DNA of 64,000 nucleotides from Pycnopodia helianthoides (taxonomy: Eukaryota; Echinodermata; Asteroidea; Forcipulatida; Asteriidae): assembly GCA_032158295.1 (NCBI GenBank), contig CM063246.1, positions 13,861,168 to 13,925,167 of the forward strand. Direction: 5' to 3'. This document shows, piece by piece, positions 1 through 15,200 of this stretch. A model generated the notes under the pieces. The model saw only the letters and a program-made list of their open reading frames with translations. It ran no database searches and was not told where the DNA came from. A program made the translations under genes and the position numbers. Within the stretch, counting starts at the first letter, position 1, and each line of letters begins with the position of its first letter.

Positions 1-3000
1 CATGAAAATAGGGAATAAAACAGGCCACAAGCTCCACATGTCCTCCAACCTTCCAATTATTGGGCCAAAGCAGCAGGCAAGCTTTGAACTGTGGCTGACC
101 CCCATAAAATGCAATGACCAAGAGACCTTGCATCCTTTTATGGTACAACCTTCATAGCATTACATATTGAAAGAAAATGGTGAACAACCATAATGTGTGG
201 TTTTCATTGCTATTAAAATAATAATAGAAAAGAAAGGAAAGAGATTTCAAATTATATTCAATTTTGTACTGAAGCTTGACTGTGTTCAAAATTGATTGAA
301 AAGGCCACATTTTCTGCAAGGTTTCCGTATATTTCTGTACATTTCAACTTCAGAAACTAATGTAACTCGACCATAATTTTAAAACTATTTTAAAACGAAC
401 AGAAATCAAACTTATACCCTGGGATGTTCGGTTTATGGTTTGTAACTATTAATGCACCTGTCATAATGATAGCCTTTTTATATCGTTATTCACTTGTTTG
501 TTTATTTTTCTGCAATAATAAAACGAGACCTGTTGGGCTCTGTGTCCCTGCTACATTCACTTGCTTCCAGCTGCACTGATTAAAAACTGTTTAATTAGAC
601 AAACGCGTTGATGAATTGGCATGTACACATGTAGACGGCTTTTGTCCAAACAGCTTTCCCTTGGTAGTCTCAGCAGCACAAACAATTGTTAATTATCGAA
701 AGCTGCAGAAAGGCGGCGGAAACGAACCTTGATTATATAACATCTTCATCTGAACAGATGCAATTTTTGTCACTGAAATGTTCAAGTGAATGCTTTCTGA
801 CTTTATTCTGTAATTACTCTTTGACTGGAGGATCTTGTTACCTTTCTTCCAGGAATTAATTATAGCTAAACACAAAGGATGACATCAAAAGCCAATTTTG
901 ACGTCATCAATTTGTTATTGGGAATGTAATAAATTGGTATCACTCAGGAAAGTAAGAAATCTTTCAGTTTTAATGACATAATATCCTAAAGCGAACTGTA
1001 CAAATTTCACAGATATAAGTGTTCCTGTTTTTATGAGAAAAGATGGGGCACAGGTGTTTCAGTTTGGCAAACTCAGACAGATTTCTCTTTAAAATTACAA
1101 AAAGGTCTCCTTTGGAAAAGATTTTCTGGGGTGTTTAAGCCTCAACACAAGCCCACATTTTGAAATCTGAAAGGGCAAGAAAGATGTACTTGAATATTTT
1201 TAAGAGGCATAAAAGAATGGGGGGTAACATGACACAATGCCTTGGCTCTGTTTACCATAGAATTTGGTGCTTACACTACAGTCACCTTTCTCAGGTTAAA
1301 GGAACATTACAGAATTGGTTTTTGCTAACAAAAAAGTTGCTGGCAGTGTAAGCACTTTATGTAATCCACTATATACATAAACTGACAAACCTGTAGAAGT
1401 TTGAGATCGATCGGCCATCTGGGTCACGAGAAAATAGCGAAAAACCGATTACACATTTGCATGAAATCATATAGATTCAACAAATGAATAAAACGCTCAC
1501 TGAGCGTAAACTCCAATCGGAAAATTAGTTAATTCATTTCTCATCAAATATGGCATTTCAGACAGAAATATTTAAAGGGATGTTTTCTACTATCATCATC
1601 ATTAGACCGTGTAAGTTTTATGTTAATCTGTGATCAAAAGTATATTTGACAAGGTTTTTTCTTACCAATTCTGTAATGTTCCTTTAATAATAATAATAAA
1701 TAATGTATTCGATTTATAGGTTAGCGCAAAATGTCTCTGCCCACAAGCAAAAATTCCTTGCTACCCTGAGACCATTGGCTCAAATTATTTGCTTACTGTA
1801 AGCAGATCTATGAAATTGGGGCACAGAATTCCAGGCAAGCCATTTCATAAGGAGAAGTTTCAATTACTTTATTGAAACAATTTGACCTAGCATGTTATGC
1901 CATGCACAATCATTAGCATTGTTGTTTGCATAGATATTTTAGTGACCTTCACAAAGATAAATTTAATAATGGAGCCTATTATCTTTGTCACTGAATGCCA
2001 CCCAGTGACAGACTACCACAGATCTTTTCCTACCAACTGGGGGGAGGTGGGAGGTTGATGAACTCTCTGATAATTATGGCAGCAATGTAATAACTTTATC
2101 ATGTGGCAAAGGTGAGTTAGGGTAACGAGCATCGTTACCATAATTTACATACAATATTACCGAATGGTTATTTCAAAGTCCATGTATGTGCCTAAGAGTG
2201 GTACATTTCTAATGAAGTCATTTGTCGCATGATCTTGAGAAAAAAGGCAGGTGGTGATTTGGGCTGATAGAGATATGGCAAAGATACTATACACAAACAA
2301 GTACGGAGAAAAATGAACCTGAATGTAGTTTGGTGAAAATGCTTGGCCAAACTGCCAATCAAAGTAAAAACATGAGGCCATTACATTTTCTGGAAGTTTT
2401 TTTGTTTGTTTGTTTGTTTGTTTGTTTTTTTTTTTTTTGGGGGGTAGTAGTTTGCTTTTGCCTGAAACAAAAACCATATCATCTAAGCAGTGGCAATGAT
2501 GATAATGAAAAGTCAGATCATGTTTCACGTACCAACAAGTTTTGAAATCAAAACACCCCCACACCCAGTCTCACAGACTAAAAACATTTATTTCCTCAAA
2601 AGAATTTGTTTCCTCTGAATAGCTATTCCCAGAATGAGGAAGACTCTGACAGTGATCCAGTTTCCCATCATTTGTTACTAAATTATGGCCCTTGGCACAT
2701 CCTGGCATCATGGAAAGTCCAAAAAATTACCAACAGATAATGTATCACGACAGCAATTGTATATTGTATCACAAACAGCCGCCAGTAGTTTTGCAGCACA
2801 CTAGCTTTCGTGATATGCACTTTGTCAGCAATAACTTGGGGGGTCAAATATATGGATTATAATCAACCAGATATTTGAACCAGAAGTGAAGTCCTAAAAT
2901 GTATGTTCAAGTCTACGCTCAAGTCTGAGTGTGTATTTAAGGTTACACATAAGTCCAATGAGTCATGAGCATGGGTCCAAGTTAAAAATCTCTGAGGTTT

Positions 3001-3155
3001 TAACACTATCAAATAAGCAAAACATTGGGCAAGATTTCAAGAAAAAAAACACCATTTTTCATGTAAGTTTCTTGTTTTCAAAACAAAATTCAGAAGAGGG
3101 CTTGTCAAGAGTCCTGAAGCCTAACACCCTTGTCAGCAATTGGTCAATTACTTAC
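1..3155 (-). other. Intron of SLC7 gene 1 (to the left edge)
   Basis: No exon was recognised. The stretch holds a TTAA-flanked MITE (1300-1683), a (GTTT)n microsatellite at about 2399-2430, and poly-T next to poly-G at about 2425-2445. The short open frames here show no domain. Confidence 0.6.
1296..1687. mobile_element. MITE, 384 bp, TTAA target duplication (Kolobok/piggyBac-like)
   Basis: The left end is AGGAACATTACAGAATTGG from 1300. Its reverse complement closes the element at 1683. Both ends abut TTAA (1296-1299 and 1684-1687). TTAA duplications are known for the Kolobok and piggyBac superfamilies. The AGG end fits Kolobok better than the CCY end of piggyBac. There is no coding capacity. 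Confidence 0.8.
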
Positions 3156-3279
3156 CACAGCAACTGCATCGGATGCAGAGAGCTCAGTAGGGGTCATGGC
3201 AGTGAAGTATGCCACATTGGCCAGAACGTACACCACGCACACCAATGGAACAGAGATGATGATGGCACGAGGCAAATTC
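3156..3279 (-). CDS. SLC7 gene 1, coding exon 5 (TM7)
   Basis: This exon encodes [20 protein letters not shown], then [21 protein letters not shown], covering TM7 and the following loop. It has 124 bases and ends in phase 0 at GTG|GTAAGT. It is the last exon of this gene inside the window. I read 1-3155 on the minus strand and found no TFG...NGSL exon. Confidence 0.93.
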
Positions 3280-6200
3280 CTGGGTTGGGGGATGGGGGGG
3301 GGGGGGAAGGAAAGACAAGTTTGTTACGATACGTCATGAAATCAACCTTAGGGGGTAATACATCATTCAGCTTTTGTAAGAGCAAATCTATGTCCATCCT
3401 CTCGCTTTTGATAAACACATCAGACAACCAGCCTGCAAAATGTTAACGAGTTAAACTCTTTAAGTGAAAACAATTGGATTAAATGTTTCGTCTGGGATTT
3501 TGTTTGTGAACATTCAAATTGTTGCAAATAAAACAAGCAACGTTGACTTTGCCGTTTTCTCACCTTGATCCAGCATTTCAAACAAAACCTGGGATTGGTA
3601 GTGAGCTCTCAGATTGAAACTATCCAACATTTTCCCCGGTTATTACCAATCAAGTACTCTACTTTTGGGACTCATATACTGTTTGAGTAGTATACAATGC
3701 AAGCAGCCTGAGTTGGACATAACCCCTCAAACGCCTCATTCACCATGTACATGTACCCATCAAGATTTGAACATTTACAAGATTTTGATACATTTACACA
3801 AGCTGGGTATAAAGCCAACACTCATTACATAACTTACTTGTATGGATTGACAAGTTCCTCTGTGACAAAGTTCAAGTAGTTCCTGGAGACAAATAAATAA
3901 AAACATTTTAAAAAGGAAGAGATTTGAAGAATCAAGAATATTTTGTTCACTCCCTGAAACACTTTCCCTGCTGGGCGGGTGAATACAGACTCAGCTCCTG
4001 CTGTTTTCAAGCATTCATTACAAGATTTTCAACTTTGTAATAATAAAAAAAAAAAACAGCCCACAAAAATGTTTTTCCAGTTTTTAATGGCAACTAAAAA
4101 GAGCGAAAGAAGGAATCGTCTGATCATAAGATTATCTGATCAGATAGTGTTGTTGCATGCCCGGACCCAAATACATAGAGCTGCTTAAGCACAAAAACCT
4201 AGCTGGGCACAACAAAATTATGCTTACCAGAATATGGTTACCAGCTAAACTACTATTTTATGTGTAACTGATATCCTGATATCAAATTGTCTACTGGCAA
4301 AGGGCATTATTTATGTTATCAGTTCAAATAATACGTTTTGACAGAAGGGTAGTATCCCAGGAAGTTTAAAGCATTTTGCTGAATTTCTATTAAATATGTC
4401 ATGCATAATCAGAAATATTAAACTTTAATGGAAAGTACATCAAGTTGGGGGGGGGGTAGTGTTTTCATCAATAATCACACCAACCTGTGAACATTTTATA
4501 TCAAGTTCTTGTGTTTGAGTAAAAACAAAACTGGGCCTAAAGTTCATGTTCTTAACTCAGACCATTGCTTAATAACAATTTTTGCTAAGCAGCAATAAGA
4601 TTGGAGCCGGCTATTTTGGCCAGTAACCTGATCTTGCTTACCCAGATTTTCTGTGCTAAGCAAACTTAAATAGCTCTATGAAATTAGACAAAGTTCTGGA
4701 ACCCGGATCAGAAACCAATGTCAAACCTACCATCCTCCATAAGCAAAGAGACCTGAGTACAGAGCGAGCACTATGTCAGATATATCAGTTGTTGACCCTT
4801 CGAACGAATTCTCAAAATTTGTTGTGTTCCCTGTCAAAGAAAAAAGAAAAACACCACAGACTCATTAGTTAAAACCTTGGAAGTTGGTATATTACATGAG
4901 CATGATGCATTATAGATTACTTTATGCTGTTAGGCTTGACATGCAATGTGCGCAACCTCATTGTATTAGTGGGCGTACAATTTGAATGAATGCACTGGTG
5001 ATCACCAAATGGTTGCATGTTGTGACATTAGCTCATTTATTTGGCGTGTGTCCCTAAAAACAAGGATGCTATCCATCAGATAAGGGAGAAAAACACGGCA
5101 CGTCAAATACTGTTCCCTTTTTGCAACGTACGCCCTGAAGAAGGCCACTACTAAAATGTGAAAATTCTGCGATTTTATTTACTGGTCAGCACCAGAGTTC
5201 CTTATGTCAATAACAAGACAGTGTACCAAGAATTGACATTTTAAACTTTTTTAATTGAACAATTTAGCCTATTATTGATGTATCCGCATTTTTCAACAGT
5301 AGCGCAATACGCAGAGTTAGAACAGCGCAATACACATAGTGTGATATGAGCCGTGCAATACAGGTTTATATCACACTCCTTGTTGCTATGGATCGACCAA
5401 TCAGAATCGAAGAATCAAGCCTGCATGAAGATAATATCTTATACATGTAGTTCTGAGTAACCCCAGTTCATACTTCAAGAAAAAGTGAATGCAACACAAA
5501 CTTTTGTGACACAAACCATCAACATGCATAGTTTTCCAATTGTAATGCAAGTAGGTTCTTTTTGCTTTGCAATTCAAATTTAAGAAATCTGTGGAAAAAT
5601 CCTGAAACAATTCCAGTCAAATCACAGCCTTGTCATAACTGAGCTTACAGGCTTTGCTGAATCTTTCCACTTACCAAGGAAAAGCTGCACGATACCAACA
5701 ATGATGATCACTATCAGAGCAATAACCTTGGATGCAGTGAAGATATCTTGAACTCGAGTCGCTGCCTTGACACTGATGCAGTTAATAAAAGTTAAGACGC
5801 CTGAAAAGAAAAGAAAAACAAAGCACAAATAAAACAAAACTGACACAACTTCAAAGATCTTTTCAGATTTAAGTGCATTTCCCAGTTAGCCTGCTGTTAT
5901 ATTTTATCACAATAATACAAAATAATAATATTTATTATTTATCTTAAGTGCATGTTCTGGAAGAATGGGAAATCAAATAAAAATGGTCAGCCAACATCCC
6001 CCCCTGAAAAAAAACCCACTGCTATGCTACAGCAAGAGAATATTCATTCTTTCCCTTTGTGTGCAGGGCATTTAAGAGCTTCACTCTCTAGTGTATTCAA
6101 ACATAAAACCACCCAAGTAGAAGCTTTGAAAGATTTATATGTCTATCATTGATCCATGTTCTGACAAATGATGTGCAACTTTTGATAGATGTTAAATTTC

Positions 6201-9200
6201 CAGAGTTAAAGATCGGTGTGTACGGGTAAAAAAAAAACAACAACATGGCGTTCAACTTGTTTCTTTAATTCTCAGAGTAACAGAGTGTTATTTTGTTTTG
6301 TTCATCTCAAAGCAATAAATACTGCAGATGAATCAATAGTTATTACCACTGCAATGAATCTATTACTAATACTGGGATAAAACCTTCATCTAATACGTAG
6401 CAGGACTATGACCGCTTGATAATCTAATTTCCCATGTTGGGCAATAAAGGCAGAAGCTGTCTCTCTATTTGTTAATTACAACAAATTTCAGTCTCTGCGG
6501 GTGCAATTCAATCATTTTTATGGTCAGATAAAATACATCGTTTTTAATGAATCTACAATTTAATGAAATGTCCTGTAAGGATCACTAATGGCCCATATTC
6601 AGTAGGCAGTATAACATTCTCTGAAAGTTTGCCGTACATTGAAACTTTGGGATTGGAATCTATTTTCTTTTCCTTTTTTCTCACTCTCGTCACCAAAGTA
6701 TTTTGATAGCTAGGGCCTCCCAATTAAGAATGATACAGCCTCGATGGTCCTCAATCAAGGGACACCCTGTTGGCTAAGACACCAGAAGCCTCTTTCAATA
6801 CATCAGCTTTACCTTTGGCTTTGGCATAGGCTCTGTCCGCCTGTTTGAAGCCCTGTATCAAAATTGCACATTCTCAAATTAACTGCCAAAGCTGAAGTTT
6901 CAAAAAGGACCCTAGTCTGCTACGTTGACTTGAAAGAAAAATGTCACCAAAGCTTTCCCATTTGGAATTTGAATGGATCCCAGTTATCCCAAATAAGAAG
7001 TGTGTGTATAAATGAAGGGGGGGGGTGTATGAAAACATCTTTCAAATGTCCCACTACCCCCATTTCAAAAATAGTTTTCATCTTGACCCCTTGGGTTGGA
7101 ATATTTTGAATAGCTCTCACAGGAATAAGTGCTTACAACCCAGACAGACATGCTCAACTAAATACCTGATATTTACCATATGTAATGAACAATCTGATAT
7201 GAATAACTATGATCTAGGGTGAGCTGTTAAAGGAATCTTGATATTGCAATCAATACTCATCATGATCTTTAGTAGCAATAAGATGTTTCGATTGCCTGAG
7301 GTATAAATGCATTCATGATTCAAAAAACACTCATAAATGTTGTTAAATATTGTGCCTATTCCCCTTGCCTTCTTGTAGATATAAAAACAGGTGTAAATAA
7401 AGATGCAAAAGCTGTAGCCATTAAGTTAAATATAGAAACTCGTTTCAATACATTAAATTCATGTATTGTCATGTAGAACATTGTGTATAGGTTTTAATTT
7501 CCTCTCAACAATAAAGGCAAGCATAGCAGTTCAGCGTTGGGCAGATGTTTTTCTTCTTTCCACACCAGCGATTCCTGCCGGTGATATTGAATGGAAATAC
7601 CAAATAAGGAGTCCTTCAGCCATGAATGGCGCTAATGACGTCATTATCAAACCCACAGGGGGTGAGAATCATAATGAGAGCTTCCAATGAAGCCAATTTC
7701 AAGTCTCTGCTCTTAGATATCGCAATTATTGATCCCGCAAGAGTTGATCACTCTTTACTCCGCCGTGGCGGCATTATGCCCGCTAAATTTTGACTTGTTT
7801 TTCTTCTCCCTTGCATTCGCCTACGTTCAACCCCTTGGGGTGGAAATGTATTTCAGCATACCACCTGCCGCGGATGATACAACCTCGCGGTGGAAGATGT
7901 AGAGTAACCTAGACTAAGGATTCACGGCAAAATCGCCCTCTCTAAAATAACGATCTGATGTGGAACCCGACATGGTGCTCGATAAAATCCCACCTACATA
8001 CGTGTATGTTAGAGGCGTAAAAAAGGTTTGCAACTTGCTGTGTATTTATGCTAATGCTACTGAATGCTAGGTCTACCATAGTAAGTTAGATTTTTTTTAA
8101 CGAAGTACACAGAGCTGGTAATTAAAAAATTAAAAATATTGATGTTTCCTGTAACCAAACCAATCTTTCTGCATGTTTTTAATTTCTACATTTTGTCAGC
8201 TGCACCATGAACCGACGTATGGTGCTTCCCAGCCAAAATTCATTGTTTGGAGAAAATCCTGGTTTAAGTTGAAATATTTTTCAAACTGCTTTTAAGGAGA
8301 CTGCTTACTATCTTTTTGTATATTTTTTATAAAACAAAATAAAGCTTAATTCTTGGTTCATACAGAACTTTCTAAGTGTTTACAATCATTCAACTGTTTT
8401 GATGAATTATTAATTCCTAAACACATGCATCACTTTGTGAAAACGAAAGACGAGACGTGCGTGTACATTTAGAGCCCTGTTTACAAACGTTAAACTTAGT
8501 CAACAGATACGCCATTTTCGTGAAAAGGCACAAGTCATACTACGTGTACATGTGTTTGGCACCCTGCCGGTGCTGTGTATTTCAATGGATAAAGTGGTGT
8601 ATAATTGTGATATGTCACTTTATGAAAAAACGCAAAATGGCAAATCCAATGATTCTTTAGTCAAGATAATTAGTGTAATTACAAAATGATGATTAGTGTA
8701 ATCACAAAATGATAATTAGGGTTATTACAAAATGATAATTAGTGTAATTACAAAATGATAATTAGTGTAATTACAAAACTAATGCGTGATAGGTCCTGAA
8801 ACTTGATTTTTGTTTTACCCATATGGCAGTTCCTGGTGTGACTGCCGATTTGTATACCAACAAAATTCACGAATTAACTAAAACATGTTATCGAATTGGA
8901 TTACAAAAAAATGTAAGAATATGTGTTTTTATAGCAGATGGAATGTAATGCATTCCTCCAAAACCACTGATAACAAGGTTTGTTTTTTATTTCCTGGATG
9001 ATTTTAATTTCCACTTACAAATAAAAAAGGCCACAATTCTGTGGTCTTACCAAAAAAGAGTGGCAGGAATTCTCTGTGAGAGAGAACACACCTAGCAACC
9101 ATTGGAGAGTTGACTTTGGCTGTGTGCCAGATCATACTATCCATGGTCACTGATTCCACCACAGAAAATAACACAACAAACTTTCCCGCTCTTTCTCATC

Positions 9201-12200
9201 CTCACCCGTGGCAGTTCACCTGCCTACAGCTTACTACACAGTGTAAGTACGTCATCCGTAGCGCTTGCCATATTTGCCGACCAGTCCATACTTTGCATTT
9301 TACATTTAATTTCACAGACCTCACTGAGTCATCAATCAGCCTTTGCCATAGCTGCCTTAGACCTTTGTCCAGTTTTTTAATTCCCTTGAATGCAGAAGAA
9401 ATCTGGGCAAAATGCCAAATTGTAGTATACATTGGATTTTGCACCCTTGACTGCTAAAGTTTTCCTTGCAAATTAAGCCCTCCCCCCCCCCCACTGAGCC
9501 TATCTCCGATTTCAATTATGAAAGTCACAATACCGTATTGTGTGACTTCTTTTGAAAAACTGATGATAAAAAGATTACACACAACCAAATATTTTGCACC
9601 TTTTAAATAAAAATATTCTTAATTAAAAATGTAATTTTCCCTCCCCCCTTCAAATCTCTGTCTTATACCTTGTTTTTACAGATGAAGTCTTTTTGCTTAC
9701 ACTTACACTCTCATTTCAATGTAACTGTATTCTAATGCACTAGACACAACTAGCCTGAATCCAAGTTCATGTTTAGTTCAACAGTGCTGGGGGAGAGTTC
9801 CCCCTCTGGAGGTTAGCCTTACATTAGGAGCACAGACTACCCCCTAGTGAGCAAATATTCGTCGGTCTAACAGAAAAACGCATCTGCATACATTATATCT
9901 TTAAAGCCGCTAAAAAAACACTCAGAGTGTGCATAGTCAGGGCTGAAATGTCAAACAATCTCCACCAGACCACAACCTCGTCTTAAACTCAGACTGGACC
10001 AGAAATATTGGTCAGTTTGTCACAAGACCTAATGTAAAACATCTCTTCCCTCTCTTTTTAGTCATACATGTATACTGAACGTTTGAATCATCGAAGTATG
10101 TGTTTGGTTATCGGTTAACTGGCCAGGTGTTCAAACTACTGGACTCTCACACGCAGTCCAGTGGGTGTTTTGAACCCTGACTGTGCACATAAAGGAAGAA
10201 TTCGGCATGACCAAGCAAGAACTTTCAGGGAATGATTTTCAGGGAATGATCCAGTAAGTTTGCACCAGTGCTGGTTTGCACCACAGCAATATATTTAGAT
10301 TTGGCGGACCAGTTAAAAATCAAGCCAACTGGTCTTGCTGGCTAGTTGGGGAAAAAACAGCCAAGGGCCAACCACACTGATTGCTAATATTGAGTTACAT
10401 ATAGCAAATGATGAATTTTGTGTACAGCATTTTCCTATGCTACACAAGGGAATTTATTCACTGAAAAGTTTACAATATCAACTGCTGCTATGTCATTCGA
10501 GGGGGGTTAAGATTGCTGCCATTTTTATTTAAATATTTCCTACACAAAGTGAGCTAATGAAATCACTCGTGCCTACAAATGATTATTTATATAATTCAAC
10601 CCGAAATGGGAAGGGAATGGGCAGCATAGTTCAAAGCTGACAGGTATGCAAGAAATCAGTAAATTAATATTTTTCTTTCAGAGTCTTCCCAAGCAGAAAT
10701 GAAAACAATTATAATATCCACAAAAACATTTGAAACCCTGGTCTCAGGAGTCTCCATGACTCAGCATGCATATAACTTGTTGAACAGTAGGATTTTGGCA
10801 TCAAGGCCAAACCAATTATGACCACCTTGAGTTTCCAAAACAAATCCCCAAATGGTGGACTTCACATCCGGAACTTAACGATTCCCTTCATTTCAAAACA
10901 ACTGTTCTGTCTTCTTGGCGACGACTTTTCTACGTCTCTATTTACTTAATCATTTCTTACAGGCTCCATTCTTCGACCAGTATTGATTTCGTTAAAAATA
11001 AATATCTGAATCAGTTTTTCTTTTGGTCGACGAACAACTAACCGATCCAGTCAATATAGCCCAAGGAAATTGCATTATAATGAGTTGCAAAACAAATCTG
11101 CGAACCATGACGGACTTTTCTGCTTTTTTTTCTCCACGGTCAAACCATGATACATTTCCCTCTTTAGAGATGCAGTAGCTAAGTTCATAACGCTGATGAG
11201 CAAACAACCTGACTTACAAAAGTTTCCGTAACAAACACACACCAAATGTAGACACAGGCTCCACAAGCCTTAACAACAGCCAAAGCTAAGCGTACTGTTT
11301 TTCTGCTGATAATTGCCAGCTTTTTCTTTTATATGGACCAGTGAATAAAAAGCCTTGAAATTTGGTCTAGGAGAATGGACAGATGAAAATACAATTTATA
11401 CCTTTACTTCCTGTTTTTACAAAAGCTATGTTAAGAATTCATAAACAGACAAGTCCAACGAATTAAAAAGACACCAGTCAATGTATATACATGTATCCTG
11501 TAAACATATCTATCTGCCTGTACAGTGTGATTCTTAAATCCCCAATACCTCTTATTATAATTTGCATCCATGCATACTACACGTGCATACAGAAACAGTT
11601 TGTGACGTCAATCCAATATTTGGCGCATTGCCAAGGCTCGTGTTTATCTGTCTCCTGAGATAATAGACGTTTACACTTTTTTTTTAATCACTAGATGACG
11701 AAGACACCTGAGAACATTAGAAATGTTGCAATGGGAATTTGATTTCACATAAAATCCACACAAACAAAAAATTAAATTAAAATTACCAATTTTTACTTTT
11801 TTTAATTGTTTGTTTATTCCTATGTATTCTGAAACTGTTGAGGATCCAGGGGATGTGGTTTGGTCACTAGAGTAAGCACAACCTCAATACGTTGCGTTGG
11901 GCATGTTTGTATAACTAGAATTGTTTTATGTCTGAATTCATTTAAAATCCATCTAGAACATGTTAAATGTAGTCTTCATCACTTTGGTCTAGTAGTGTGA
12001 TATTTCTATGATAATGGCCCAATAATTGCTTGTTTGAAAACACTATCAGGGAATGTTATCAGCAGATATTATCTTCTAGTCTTGTATATTGAGGGCCAAA
12101 GTCAATGTTCAATTTATTATGCAAAAAAAGGCTTCGCATTTTGCAATAGGATTAATTAAGAATGACAAAACTGCATTATGTCGATACCAAAATTTGTAGG

Positions 12201-15200
12201 AAATTCAGTAGTGTGAGAAAAGAGCAATCATGCATTGATAACCACTTCTTTTATTCTTGGATGCAGACCAGGGTAAATTTGCCCCAAATTCAAAAATTTG
12301 AGTCTTTCATGCAAACAAGGGTTATTTACGGATGAATAATTCAGAATCCCCTTTTAGGATTGCACCTGTATTGTGTGCATTTATGGCCTTCATGTAAAGA
12401 GAGTTTCTACAATCATTGTATGAAAACCGTTTGCTACATCGTATTGTGCCCATCACGATACCATGAACTTGCCGTGGGTCCTTAAGTTTCACCCCTGTGA
12501 TAATTGATAGTCAAGGACTATAAACCAGTCTAACCTCCATCATGTTGCTGACGAATTCCTGCGATTGATCACGACTCATCGTATCAAATGCAAGCAGCAT
12601 CCATTTATTTTGTAGCTAAATACAATGGTGCTCAGATCAATGTTGAAATCCATCGTATAATAATAGAATTTGCTGCGTCCAATTGACGCAGATGCATATG
12701 TTAAGCATCTTTCTTTTAACATACAAAAGCCTACAGACATTGACAAAGTCTAACCATACAGCAAACTCTAGACGTGCCCTCCACAAATTTCAATACGAGT
12801 AAGATAAATCGACTGTAATACATTCAGTATGTTTCCTATTGAAAGGTAAGCAACTAAAGCGTCAATTCTTGTAAAGATTTAGCACTTACATGTATGGCAA
12901 AAAAATGTTTTATATTATTGCATGTTTCTGGATAACAGATTTCCCGCCATTCTGCCCAACATCAAAAGAGGTGTTAAATCAAACGGTTGGCTGCTATTGT
13001 TCCACAACAAACAAATAAAAATTCCAACCTTGAAATTCTTTAACAACTTGATAAAGCCATAGTCAGGGCCCCAGGAAGAACAGTTCAAAAATAAATAAAT
13101 TAATATTGGGTATATTACAGTCTAACTGGTATCAAGTTTTCAGTATCTGACCATTTCTGTTAATGTAAGATTGACAGGGTGATTAACAAAAACACACCCA
13201 AATATATCAAATATCAAAATATTAATATCAGGATTATGGAGCACAGGGTACAACAATGAGTGTGGATGTACACTATTTAAAAAAACTGATTTTAAAAAGT
13301 GTACGGGTGTATAGTAAATATTAGTATTCAAGTCTCCCTCAAGCAGACCACAGACAGGAGTGTTTACAAACACATCGAATAGACCCCTTGCATATAAGCT
13401 GCTGTTACTCTGAGGTCATGCGCACCTTTTAACGCACCAAGAACAGCAGCTACATATTGTCCCACGATCTGCCTCCCTTTGCCTCAGTGAGGGCGCTGTT
13501 TCACAGTGTGACGTCATGTGCAAGGGGTCTGTTGTACTGCACATCCCAGTCCTAGCAGAGAACCTGCACCAAAATGTGCACATAGTGGCTTATATTTTTG
13601 TGCACTGTTAAAAGAACATTCTACTTTAAAGAAAGTCAATAAAGGTTTGTTGTTAAATCCTGGAGGAGAGAGGATTGCAGGTGTTTTTTCAAAGCTAGAC
13701 TAATCAAGCAATTACAGCTACCACTGGTGAATCTGTGAAGTGAGTTGTTTTGTACATTCCTGAATTCAATTATTGATTCCTAAGGTTCTCTTATATTTCT
13801 AAGAGGTGGTAGAGCAATTTTTCAAGTCACACTAAGTACACATTCGGCAGTGTATCAGGCCAGGAATTTCATCTTGGAGAGGGCAAGAATGTTTCCATTA
13901 TTGCAAAAGGCACTTCCATCCTGAAAATCCTCAAGTCTATCTAAGAACATTTTGACGGGGCACCAAGGCCAAGACCAGGGGCAACAGAGGCAATGGTCTC
14001 CGTGTAATTCCAGGCCTGGTGTATCAATTTCTCTTGCTGCATCTTTTAACTTAATGTAAGGGCAAAAAAGTATGGAGTTGGAATGAGTACCAAAGATACC
14101 TAATCTATAAACATACAGGGATCAAGAAACACACTGGACCGCTGGCTGGCCTCACATCTTAACGACTCTAGTCGTCCAGTGTTTTTCTCCCAATAGCACT
14201 CCGTACTGATGACGCTTAAAAACGCTAAAAAAACATACAGTACATTCTAAGGCTCCCCTCATCCCAGCCCCCCCCCCCCCTATCTGCAGCTTAGCAAAGG
14301 ACAACATTTAAATGTTAAAAGTGCATCTCCTGAGCATACATGTGTCTGAGTTAGTGAGCCGGACTGGGTAAACAGTACTCAATTAGCCTTAAGTGAGACT
14401 AATGTACCAACCACTGCACGTGGTCATCTGCACGTTTGTTGACCATCATCATCATCATTGTGTGATTAGGGTGTTTTGTGGCAGTTCCTGCCAACCCTAT
14501 CCAAAACATGGGCAATCGTCAAACAAGATAAACAATTATAATAAATATTCCTTGCTTTATTATGTATTTTTAAAACCTTTTTTCAATACTTTCTGATGCT
14601 CTCTTCTTGTTTTGTGATTGGATTTGGAACAAACGATCCAACTGCCAAAAATGTCCTTTAAAAAAAAAGCTATTTTAATATTTTTCATTGTTATTCATCT
14701 GGGCTACTAAAAGTTTCTGTGTGCTAGCAAGAAGAAGCAGTTTACTAACCTAATGGGACACTTTGAAAAATGTGTACGCCCAGACAGGCCTATCACAAAT
14801 TCAGTAATAATGCAAGTTAATTCATGTTGACAAGTGGCCAGCCAACATCACGCACTAAAATACATAATTATGATGAAATTAATATTTATAGGTTTCACAA
14901 CCTTAGCTGTGAGCACGCTCTACCCACGCATAGCACTAACAAGACAACATGCTCTGGTAACTAGTAGACATCGTGATTGCATCACTCCTGTTTCATAGTT
15001 TTGAAAATGAATACTTTCGGTAAACATTAAATTATTCATAAATGTACAGGTACATATAGCATGAAGATGATGGTGAAACACCATGGATCAATTTCGTTCA
15101 CAATATTTCTGATGGCATTTTTTACTCAGGAGGATTGGTATTGGCATTTAAACTTCATCATCAATAAGCTTTCAGATTCAAAATAACAAATTAAAAAATA

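Noticed and set aside
2157..2564. 135-codon minus-strand frame
   Set aside because: It crosses a (GTTT)n and poly-T microsatellite and has no recognisable domain.
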